Below, one piece after another: positions 1 to 6,245 of a DNA stretch of 6,477 nucleotides. This DNA is from Bacillota bacterium (lineage in GTDB: Bacteria; Bacillota; Clostridia; Lachnospirales; Lachnospiraceae), in the NCBI GenBank assembly GCA_023420935.1, contig JAEZUR010000159.1, forward strand, positions 1-6,477, given 5' to 3'. The position numbers were made by a program, and so were the translations under genes. Below the pieces are notes generated by a model that was given only the letters and a program-made list of their open reading frames with translations, had not been told where the DNA came from and ran no database searches. The stretch's first letter is position 1. Each line of letters opens with the position of its first letter.

Positions 1-1933
1 CAACAGATAAATCCGATGAAGTAAAGGAAGCATTTATAAAATCCTGCAACTGATTACTCTTAATTGTGAGATTGGATAATTCATTTTGAAACACCTCAAT
101 GAGAGTAATGAAATGGCAGCAAATATCCTTGCTTTTCTCTTCATAGGAAAAGCTTCTAATAAAGAATAGAGACTCAAAATATATATTATTATAAGCACTG
201 AATTTAATGTTCTGCTGATTCATACTGGTTATAATCGTTGTTAATACTTCGGTCAATACACTTCTGGAATAAAAAGCCGGAAATTCCAATTGATCCAACG
301 AATAGAAAAAGTCCAGGATTGCTTTTTTTGCTTCCTCTAAATTCAGCTGATGCAACAGGGATACAAAACTGCTTAACTCCTGGTTGGGATATAAATAGAT
401 CTTATCATTATGGATATCTAGTTCATCATAGCATACAATAGGATTCTCCCCACAGAATTTTTCAGCCTGAGTTGCATTTGCATAAAGGTTGGGAATATCT
501 AATGGTGAGGAAGAACTATTGCTCATAGCTATTTTGCATCCTGAATCTTTATAAAAATCATTAAGCAGGTATTTTATTACATTATATTTGTCTTGATCCT
601 TACCTCCGTAATAAATTAGATAGGAGCAGTATTCTGATGTCATATCCAGCCTAATACAAAAAGAATCGTTATTGGGAAATGTTTCAAGAAAAAATTTTTG
701 AAAATTCTTAGCAACTGATGCTATCCCCACTCCACGCCCAGCGGAAGCTATTTTGATTACAAACATCTGACTGCCGGGTTCCCCATTAAAAAGCCTGTCT
801 ATATTCTCTGCAGTAATTTCTTCTCCATTTTCATTTACAATAGTATCCAGAACTGTTTCCTTCATAAATCTATAGTGCTTGTTAATTTTCTCCTGCAGCT
901 TTTTTTGCTCCTGTAATGCAGATGAAAAAGCAGCATCCAGCTGCAGCTCCAATCCCTTATTATCTCCAGTAACACTTATAATCTTTTTACTCAGCCGAAG
1001 CAGTGGCAAATAGGTAAGTCTCATCCCAATCAGTATAAATACAAATCCTACACAGCCAATTGCCACAAAAATCGAGTACATATCAATAAAAGCCTTGCTG
1101 GCATATTGTAGCAGCATGTCCTTTGAAACATATACTGTCAAATACAAATTTGAATGAAGGGGAAGGGTATAAATCACTTCACTACCCTGATCTCTTTTTT
1201 GAAGTTCAAATGCATCGATTTCAGTGGATAGCCGAGGAACACTCTGGTCACCTGTTGCTGAAATAATATTATCTTCTGCATCCGTCAAGTAAACCGTTGA
1301 TATTTCTACTGACAGCATATTATACAATCTTGCCATAATTTCATCAGCATCAATGACATAAAACAAATCATATTTATTACTTGCCACACGGGGAAATAAA
1401 AGCAGCATTTGTTGTTCCTCGCCTTTAAGGAAAACCATTGCATTACTGTTATCATGTCCATATTTCCCTACTGGAATTTTTAGGGGGTTATGATTAACCA
1501 GAAAATAATATTCACCTTTTGATTCGTAGACATAGTTCTTACAGGCAAGTACCTTCCCACCATTCTTTTGAATATAGATAATATCTAGTACGAGAGGATT
1601 GGCACTGGCAAATTCACGCATATCACTAATACTTAACGAACTGTACCAGGAAGAAGCCGTGGAATAGCGCAGCATTTTAAGGTTTGTATTATTACATAGA
1701 TTGTAATGTATGTTTAATACAGAATCCAAATCATTATTAAAATTCTGCTCAAATAATAAAAGTTTTTCCTGTATACTGTTATCTCGAGCGGTATAATATA
1801 CCTTTTCCAGCTGTTTTCTGAATGCAAAGAAAAAGCATATTAAAAGAAAACTGAGAAGAAAAAAATAAGAAAGAAAATATTTAAGCAGGGTAAGGTAATT
1901 AATCCTTTTAAAACGTTTTCTGATTCCATCCAT
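1..1933 (-). CDS. Membrane-anchored AraC-family transcriptional regulator, C-terminus cut by window edge
   Basis: The frame is open from ATG 1933 to the left edge, giving 644 residues with no stop. Residues about 19-38 are a hydrophobic membrane segment after a basic N-terminus. Residues about 40-284 would be an extracellular sensor region of the Cache-like size class. Residues 285-306 form a second membrane segment. A Q/E/K-rich, probably coiled-coil linker follows (about 327-365), then a cytoplasmic region (about 385-510) that resembles the degenerate GGDEF-like domain of many such regulators (IAMSNSSSS, YANATQAEKF). The last residues, LQDFINASFTSSDLSV (629-644), fit the opening of an AraC helix-turn-helix domain (pattern: I-x-x-[YF]-I-x-x-x-[FY]-x-x-x-[DL]-LS), so only about 90 residues should be missing. 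The start is uncertain: GTG 1945, in frame, has AAGG five bases upstream (1951-1954), whereas ATG 1933 has only a weak site. The gene lies downstream of the importer genes and probably controls them (inference). The AraC assignment rests on the cut end plus architecture. Confidence 0.85.
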   Translation of the reverse strand, partial: MDGIRKRFKRINYLTLLKYFLSYFFLLSFLLICFFFAFRKQLEKVYYTARDNSIQEKLLLFEQNFNNDLDSVLNIHYNLCNNTNLKMLRYSTASSWYSSLSISDMREFASANPLVLDIIYIQKNGGKVLACKNYVYESKGEYYFLVNHNPLKIPVGKYGHDNSNAMVFLKGEEQQMLLLFPRVASNKYDLFYVIDADEIMARLYNMLSVEISTVYLTDAEDNIISATGDQSVPRLSTEIDAFELQKRDQGSEVIYTLPLHSNLYLTVYVSKDMLLQYASKAFIDMYSIFVAIGCVGFVFILIGMRLTYLPLLRLSKKIISVTGDNKGLELQLDAAFSSALQEQKKLQEKINKHYRFMKETVLDTIVNENGEEITAENIDRLFNGEPGSQMFVIKIASAGRGVGIASVAKNFQKFFLETFPNNDSFCIRLDMTSEYCSYLIYYGGKDQDKYNVIKYLLNDFYKDSGCKIAMSNSSSSPLDIPNLYANATQAEKFCGENPIVCYDELDIHNDKIYLYPNQELSSFVSLLHQLNLEEAKKAILDFFYSLDQLEFPAFYSRSVLTEVLTTIITSMNQQNIKFSAYNNIYFESLFFIRSFSYEEKSKDICCHFITLIEVFQNELSNLTIKSNQLQDFINASFTSSDLSV

Positions 1934-1978
1934 GTATTTTACCACTTTCGCCTTATATCATTTATATTTACCAACATA

Positions 1979-2007
1979 ATTATATTCCATGGCATCTCTT
2001 TTAGCAA
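1979..2007 (-). promoter_or_regulatory. Promoter of the AraC-type regulator gene
   Basis: On the minus strand there is TTGCTA (2007-2002), a 17-base spacer and a perfect TATAAT (1984-1979). Transcription would start near 1972, about 27-39 bases before the regulator's possible starts. The 190-bp gap after the upstream permease shows no convincing terminator, so the regulator may be made both from here and by read-through from the importer operon. Confidence 0.6.
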
Positions 2008-2124
2008 ATGCTGTTCCCTCTTGAAACAATTTTTCTCTTCACTGTTGCTCCATGCATCTACATCGATAGCTTCCCTTTACTAAGGATTATTCGTAAACCA
2101 TCCTCGAATTCCCATCCTATCGCC

Positions 2125-3036
2125 TTATCCTTTTACTGAGCCAATCATAATACCTTTTACAAAATGCTTCTGTACCAGAGGATAAAGACATAAAACCGGA
2201 ATTGTGGAGATTATTATTGAACTATATTTTAAAGTCTGTGCCAGCTGGGTTTTTCGCATTATCTCATCGGGACTCATGGAACTGGTAATTTGCAGCGTCA
2301 TCTGCGATGACATTAAAATTTTTCTAAGTATAGACTGAAGCGGTAATAATTCCTGTGAATTAATATAAATAAGCGCAGAGTAGAAATCATTCCAGTGACC
2401 AACCGCATAAAACAGCATGATTACTGCCAGTATCGGCTTCGACAACGGCAACACTACCTTAAATAGATACTGTGCATTATTCGCTCCGTCAATCTGAGAG
2501 GCTTCTAATAATTCCTCCGGTATACTGTTTATAAAGTAAGTGCGGGTAATAATTATATTGAAAACGGAGACTGCATTGGGTATTATCATCGCCCAAACGG
2601 TATTTGTTAAATGCAGTTTATTTACTACTAAGTAGGTAGGAATCAGTCCTCCGCTAAAATACATAGTTATCATAAACATAATCATAAAAAATTTTCGGGA
2701 TACAAAGTCCTTTCTAGACAATGGATAAGCACCACATACAGTTAATGCCATATTAATTACAGTACCTAGCACAGTATAAATCATCGTATTTCCATATCCC
2801 GTCCAAATAGTCTTATAATTTATAACTTCTTTATACGCCTCTAATGTGATTTTTTTGGGCAAAAGAATAACATTCCCCTGCCATACCTGCGCTGGATCAC
2901 TTATGGATGCAATGAGTACAAACCACAAAGGCCATATAAAAATTATTAGGAGAGCTATCATGATAAGTAAATTCACCGCATCAAACACTGTGTCTGGATC
3001 TATGATTCGTCTTTTAGCTATATTATTTTTTTTCAT
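2125..3036 (-). CDS. Carbohydrate ABC importer, inner-membrane permease subunit (LplC/YtcP type)
   Basis: This 303-residue permease is one half of the membrane channel of a sugar importer. Hydrophobic segments lie near residues 21-44, 81-101, 114-136, 144-164, 200-222 and 273-290, the six-helix layout of this family. The cytoplasmic EAA loop that docks the ATPase is clear: EASQIDGA at 178-185, ending in LP at 196-197. The C-terminus (YPLVQKHFVKGIMIGSVKG) is the hallmark ending of LplC/YtcP proteins. The start is ATG 3036, because AAAGGAG (3042-3048) stands five bases before it. The longer in-frame start at 3069 would overlap the previous gene and adds 11 non-conserved residues. Only 10 bp separate it from the upstream permease, whose stop codon is embedded in this ribosome site, so the two are probably translationally coupled. 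The substrate is unknown. Confidence 0.93.
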   Translation of the reverse strand: MKKNNIAKRRIIDPDTVFDAVNLLIMIALLIIFIWPLWFVLIASISDPAQVWQGNVILLPKKITLEAYKEVINYKTIWTGYGNTMIYTVLGTVINMALTVCGAYPLSRKDFVSRKFFMIMFMITMYFSGGLIPTYLVVNKLHLTNTVWAMIIPNAVSVFNIIITRTYFINSIPEELLEASQIDGANNAQYLFKVVLPLSKPILAVIMLFYAVGHWNDFYSALIYINSQELLPLQSILRKILMSSQMTLQITSSMSPDEIMRKTQLAQTLKYSSIIISTIPVLCLYPLVQKHFVKGIMIGSVKG

Positions 3037-3041
3037 ATCTA

Positions 3042-3048
3042 CTCCTTT
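3042..3048 (-). promoter_or_regulatory. Ribosome binding site fixing the start of the second permease
   Basis: AAAGGAG is followed by five bases and ATG 3036. It overlaps the TAA stop (3047-3049) of the upstream permease, which favours the short start over the in-frame ATG at 3069 and suggests termination-reinitiation coupling. Confidence 0.85.
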
Positions 3049-4024
3049 ACCACAAACTTTCATTGGCAAATTTCTTTGATATCTGATTAGCTACAACTAC
3101 CAGCGCCATATTAATTGTAGAATTAAATAATCCTACTGCAGTTGAATAGCTATAATTATTCTGAACCAAACCAACCCTATATACATAGGTGTTGATTACA
3201 TCTGATGCGCTCATATTCAAATCATTCTGCAACAAAAAGACCTTTTCAAAACCTACGTTCATCAAAGACCCCAGCTGCAAAATTAGCAACATAATAATAG
3301 TTGATTTAATACTGGGAAGGTCGATATGTATGATCCTTTGTACCTTTGTAGCACCATCCATAATGGCTGCCTCATGCATCGTAGGATCTACACCCGACAA
3401 TGCGGAAATATATATAATCGAACTGTACCCCATACTTTGCCATATCCCACTCCATACATATATACTTTTAAAATACTCTGGCTTACTTAAAAAATCCTGC
3501 GCTTCTCCTCCTAATGCCACAATAATTTGATTGAATATCCCTGTATTCTTATCCATAAAAATAGCGAGCATACCGCATATAACAACCGTAGAAATAAAAT
3601 ATGGTGCATAAGAGACCATCTGAAGTGTTTTTTTAAGATGTTTTGAAATCAAATAATTTAAAAGCAAAGCAAAAATAATCGGAACGGGAAAACCTATTAG
3701 TAAGGAATACAAACTGATTCCAACTGTATTTTTTAATAGTAGTTCAAAATTAAAGCTGCTAAAAAACCTTTGAAAATGTTCAAATCCAACCCATGGACTT
3801 CCAAATATACCAAGCTTTATTTTAAAATCCTTAAATGCTAACAGAACTCCGCTCATAGGTGCATAAGCAAAAATGACAAAATACACGACAACTGGAAGGA
3901 TCATCATGTACAGAATCCAATTCTTTTTTAAGTCATCCGCAAGTCTACTCCATAAAGGCTGAGCCAATTTTGACTGACGTTTATTCCTATTGATAGTAAC
4001 AGGTGATTTAGTCACGTTATTCAT
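3047..4024 (-). CDS. Carbohydrate ABC importer, inner-membrane permease subunit (LplB/YteP type)
   Basis: This 325-residue permease is the partner subunit of the channel. A basic N-terminus (to about residue 36) precedes a first membrane segment at about 38-61. Further segments lie near 100-124, 137-156, 190-210, 240-258 and 296-314. The EAA loop is complete: EAAIMDGA at 218-225 with LP at 236-237. The stretch FAYAPMSGVLLAFKDFK (52-68) is typical of LplB/YteP permeases. ATG 4024 is chosen as the start because AAGGAAGG (4030-4037) lies five bases upstream. An in-frame GTG at 4105 would add 27 residues, but its upstream AAGGA is about ten bases away and the extra residues do not look like family sequence. 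It follows the lipoprotein gene after a 110-bp gap and precedes the second permease by 10 bp. No ATPase gene accompanies it, as is usual for this family. Confidence 0.93.
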   Translation of the reverse strand: MNNVTKSPVTINRNKRQSKLAQPLWSRLADDLKKNWILYMMILPVVVYFVIFAYAPMSGVLLAFKDFKIKLGIFGSPWVGFEHFQRFFSSFNFELLLKNTVGISLYSLLIGFPVPIIFALLLNYLISKHLKKTLQMVSYAPYFISTVVICGMLAIFMDKNTGIFNQIIVALGGEAQDFLSKPEYFKSIYVWSGIWQSMGYSSIIYISALSGVDPTMHEAAIMDGATKVQRIIHIDLPSIKSTIIMLLILQLGSLMNVGFEKVFLLQNDLNMSASDVINTYVYRVGLVQNNYSYSTAVGLFNSTINMALVVVANQISKKFANESLW

Positions 4025-4029
4025 ATTTT

Positions 4030-4037
4030 CCTTCCTT
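4030..4037 (-). promoter_or_regulatory. Ribosome binding site fixing the start of the first permease
   Basis: AAGGAAGG stands five bases before ATG 4024 and decides between this start and the upstream GTG 4105. Its outer three bases also lie in a possible 6-bp stem (4035-4040 with 4061-4066). Confidence 0.8.
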
Positions 4038-4134
4038 CTGCCCCTTGTAGCAGCCAACGCCAGAAGAATTATCAACTTACATCCATCTGGCATTGGTTGA
4101 TTCACTACAAATCTATCCTTTCGAGCCTTATTAC

Positions 4135-5766
4135 TTATTTAGCATTATCAAAGGCTCTCTTATAAATTCCGAATAATTCAGATGCCCCCATTGTATTCAT
4201 TTGAGACACATATTCATCCCAGCTATCATCTAAATCCTTTTCACCCGTAATTACCTGAGCACCATATTGATCAATGTAACTGTCAATATCTGCCTTTACT
4301 GTGGCTATTGTTTCTGTTTCTTCTACCGAGTATGTCATGGCAGGAAGAGTAATTTTACCATAATCCAGCATTTTGGATCGTTGAGAAATCAAGTAAGATT
4401 CATCCGGATCTGTTATTCCCGTAAACCAGAAATCAGGCTGAACACCCGGAAATGCTGTCTGATATTTTAATGTTCCTTTTTCACGAATTGTTGAGATATC
4501 ATCTCCGATGGGTCCTCCGATATTCCATGCCCATGATTTATCATCATTCAAAATGAAAGAATTTCCTTCGATACCAAGCCAATATAACACCCCGCCCTCT
4601 TGAGTATAAAGCTGATCTGCCCATGCAACTAAGGTAGCTGGATCCTGACATGCATCCGTTATCATCATATTGCCATGGCCTATACCCGTTGACTGAGGAT
4701 ACACCTGCCCTTCAAAAGGAGTAAGAATCTGATAATTTTCATCTAACTCACGTCCAGAAAACTGAAAAGATGCCAGCGCGCTAAAGCATCCCAGTATATC
4801 TCCTGAACTTCCCTGTGCTGCAAGTTGATCATAATTTTGTGTAAAGCTGGAGGAATCTAGCAGTCCTTCGTTGTATAATTTAGTAAAATATCTTAAAAAC
4901 TCTTTATATCCATCATCAGTAGGTACATAAACTAGATTACCATCCTGATTAGCAAGCCAGGTATCCGAATCCAGGTTGTATCCAAAATAAGGAAGGTAGT
5001 TCTTTATATATGACATTCCATCTGGTACAGAAAGCGGAATCTCATCGCCTAAATCTCCATTTCCATTGGCATCCTTCTCTTTAAATGCCAGCAATACATT
5101 ATATAGTTCATCCAAACTTTTAGGTTCTGACATTCCCAAATTATCCAGCCACTGATAATTTAACCAAACATGAAAACCAGCTTCCAGCTCTGCTCCTGTA
5201 TTCAATGCCGGCAACGAATATACATGACCATCCGCAGATGTTATATATGGCCAAAGATTTCTTTCATCCAAAAGCTTTGTCAAATTAGGCGCCTGTGTTC
5301 TGATATAATCTTCTAACGGAATAAATACACCCTGGGAACCATAATCTTCAATATTATTTTTCTGAAGACTTGAGAAAATAAAAACATCAGGATAATCTCC
5401 TGCTGCAAGAATCAATCCTTCCTTCTCTGCTGCATCTTCGAGTGGAACACTGTTAACATCAAAGGTAATATTACTCTGTTCATTCAGGTGTTTAAATGCG
5501 TCGACCTGATCCATTGGCGTATCTCCATTAATAACACATAACATAGAGAATTCTTTAGTCTCAGCAAGCGGAAACGTTATCGGTCCGTCTGTCGCAGTAG
5601 ACTCTCCCACTGTGCCTGCAGTTGAATCAGTTGATTCAGTTGTTTTGTTTTCACTTGACTCGGTTGCTTTGTTTTCACTTGATTCTGTTGCTTTGTTTCC
5701 ACAACCGGCTACCAACGCAGCCATCATTGAGGTGGCAAGTAATAACGCGAATACTCTTTTCTTCAT
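4135..5766 (-). CDS. Solute-binding lipoprotein of a carbohydrate ABC importer (LplA/YtcQ type)
   Basis: This 543-residue extracellular sugar-binding protein would be tethered to the membrane by a lipid. It begins MKKRVFALLLATSMMAALVAG and reaches the lipobox VAGC, with the modified cysteine at residue 22. Residues 24-60 are a low-complexity Ser/Thr/Glu/Asn tether containing three 8-residue repeats. The binding fold runs from about 65 to the end. DANGNGDLGDE (232-242) resembles the EF-hand-like calcium loop of the related alginate-binding proteins AlgQ1/AlgQ2. The ending (WDEYVSQMNTMG...LFGIYKRAFDNAK) is typical of LplA/YtcQ proteins. Length is slightly above the roughly 500 residues usual for the family, partly because of the tether. 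ATG 5766 is preferred because it starts a standard signal peptide and follows AGGAGG (5779-5784). The in-frame ATG at 5865 would place the start inside the promoter. It is the first gene of the importer operon. The ligand cannot be identified from sequence. Confidence 0.93.
   Translation of the reverse strand: MKKRVFALLLATSMMAALVAGCGNKATESSENKATESSENKTTESTDSTAGTVGESTATDGPITFPLAETKEFSMLCVINGDTPMDQVDAFKHLNEQSNITFDVNSVPLEDAAEKEGLILAAGDYPDVFIFSSLQKNNIEDYGSQGVFIPLEDYIRTQAPNLTKLLDERNLWPYITSADGHVYSLPALNTGAELEAGFHVWLNYQWLDNLGMSEPKSLDELYNVLLAFKEKDANGNGDLGDEIPLSVPDGMSYIKNYLPYFGYNLDSDTWLANQDGNLVYVPTDDGYKEFLRYFTKLYNEGLLDSSSFTQNYDQLAAQGSSGDILGCFSALASFQFSGRELDENYQILTPFEGQVYPQSTGIGHGNMMITDACQDPATLVAWADQLYTQEGGVLYWLGIEGNSFILNDDKSWAWNIGGPIGDDISTIREKGTLKYQTAFPGVQPDFWFTGITDPDESYLISQRSKMLDYGKITLPAMTYSVEETETIATVKADIDSYIDQYGAQVITGEKDLDDSWDEYVSQMNTMGASELFGIYKRAFDNAK
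5626..5697 (-). repeat. Three tandem 24-bp repeats encoding the lipoprotein tether
   Basis: Three in-frame units encode NKATESSE, NKATESSE and NKTTESTD (residues 24-47), directly after the lipidated cysteine. The first two units are nearly identical in DNA and the third has drifted. The repeats probably act as a flexible spacer between membrane and binding domain, and copy number could change by slippage. Confidence 0.9.
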
Positions 5767-5778
5767 AAAACCTTTTTT

Positions 5779-5784
5779 CCTCCT
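5779..5784 (-). promoter_or_regulatory. Ribosome binding site of the solute-binding lipoprotein gene
   Basis: A perfect AGGAGG is followed by 12 bases before ATG 5766. The spacing is longer than the usual 5-9 bases. A second purine run ending in AAGG lies closer to the start. The site supports the start at 5766 rather than 5865. Confidence 0.75.
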
Positions 5785-5830
5785 AATACATTTATTTATA
5801 GTATCTTGCAAGTTTTTCTTTGCAAAACCC

Positions 5831-5859
5831 AGTATAGGAAATAAATTAATCCATAACAA
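5831..5859 (-). promoter_or_regulatory. Promoter of the importer operon
   Basis: On the minus strand TTGTTA (5859-5854), a 17-base spacer and TATACT (5836-5831) match a sigma-A-type promoter. Transcription would start near 5824, giving a leader of about 58 bases before the lipoprotein start. The 10-bp repeats at 5901-5940 lie about 42 bp upstream of the -35 box, where an activator could bind. Confidence 0.65.
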
Positions 5860-5900
5860 GAACATTTATCTTTTCTTTTTCAATAATTTTGTATTGTTCT

Positions 5901-5940
5901 AAATGCTGTGAAATACAGTGAAATACTATTAAATACAGTA
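5901..5940. repeat. Four head-to-tail 10-bp repeats upstream of the importer promoter, candidate operator
   Basis: The plus strand reads AAATGCTGTG, AAATACAGTG, AAATACTATT, AAATACAGTA with no bases between units (consensus AAATACAGTG). A 10-bp period puts each unit on nearly the same face of the helix. The first two units also create a short dyad, CTGT-N5-ACAG (5906-5918). The block spans about -77 to -116 relative to the predicted importer start. The repeats are seen directly; binding by the AraC-type regulator is inference. Confidence 0.7.
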
Positions 5941-5965
5941 CTTTTCTTCTTGAAAAAAGATAACG

Positions 5966-5999
5966 TACAATATTTCAATAGCTATATAAGAATATTGTA
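5966..5999. repeat. Perfect 9-bp inverted repeat with palindromic centre
   Basis: TACAATATT (5966-5974) pairs perfectly with AATATTGTA (5991-5999) across 16 bases. The loop contains the 8-bp palindrome ATAGCTAT (5978-5985). It is AT-rich and not followed by a T-run in either direction, so a protein-binding dyad or RNA stem is more likely than a terminator. Confidence 0.6.
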
Positions 6000-6021
6000 A
6001 CTTATGGGATAGCTTATGACT

Positions 6022-6038
6022 TACCTTTTTCGAAGGTA
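6022..6038. repeat. Short inverted repeat (6-bp arms, 5-base loop)
   Basis: TACCTT (6022-6027) pairs with AAGGTA (6033-6038). It lies between the 8-bp stem at 6047-6068 and the 9-bp dyad at 5966-5999, continuing the run of stems. No T-run suggests a terminator. Confidence 0.45.
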
Positions 6039-6044
6039 TATCTC

Positions 6045-6229
6045 TCAGAACAAAGTGAATTTTGTTCTATAAGCAAATCCTCCAGAAAGGTCAAAATCAC
6101 TCCCGCGGATTCCTATCGCAAGTTTCATAAATAAACGGTGCTTCAATAAATCGACAGGGAATGAATTGACATTTACAGAAAATGGAGAACCAATATAATT
6201 GGAAGGGGAAAAGCATTTACAGAAAATGG
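6045..6229 (-). other. Candidate dispersed intergenic repeat / structured RNA element
   Basis: This is the upper part of the 479-bp gap between the efflux gene and the importer operon, and its core looks less AT-rich than the DNA around it. Read on the minus strand it folds into successive stems: CCUGUCG (6158-6152) with CGAUAGG (6118-6112), the directly adjacent AAUCC (6111-6107) with GGAUU (6080-6076), and a perfect 8-bp stem AGAACAAA/TTTGTTCT (6047-6068). A weaker 6-bp stem lies just beyond (6022-6038). The first stem pairs through a G-U wobble on the minus strand but would have an A-C mismatch on the plus strand, which favours a minus-strand RNA. Two overlapping short frames (6097-6216, 39 codons; 6045-6128, 27 codons) run through it without good ribosome sites. 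I recognise no named RNA family. It could equally be a relic. Confidence 0.35.
6170..6229. repeat. Pair of 16-bp direct repeats flanking a small palindrome
   Basis: CATTTACAGAAAATGG occurs exactly at 6170-6185 and 6214-6229, with starts 44 bp apart, close to four helical turns. Each copy contains a dyad CATTT-N5-AAATG. Between them lies CCAAT-ATA-ATTGG (6190-6202). The copies share TACAG followed by an A-rich run with the 10-bp repeats at 5901-5940. Confidence 0.8.
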
Positions 6230-6245
6230 GGATGTATCTCTATTC

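Noticed and set aside
238..441. Plus-strand 67-codon frame
   Set aside because: It lies wholly inside the regulator coding sequence on the opposite strand, with no ribosome site or recognisable protein. The same applies to the plus-strand frames at 2846-3079, 3189-3530, 4267-4470 and 5612-5902.
2064..2122. CTATCG/CGATAG inverted repeat after the second permease, as a terminator
   Set aside because: The 6-bp arms are separated by 47 bases and no T-run follows, so it does not look like an intrinsic terminator.
5767..5865. N-terminal extension of the lipoprotein to ATG 5865
   Set aside because: It would start within the predicted promoter and put 33 residues before a textbook lipoprotein signal peptide.
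6045..6128. 27-codon minus-strand frame as a real small gene
   Set aside because: There is no ribosome binding site near ATG 6128, and its end coincides with the 8-bp stem. It is better explained as part of the repeat-like element.
6190..6202. CCAAT-ATA-ATTGG as the terminator of the MATE gene
   Set aside because: The stem is only five weak pairs with a 3-base loop and no T-tract downstream.
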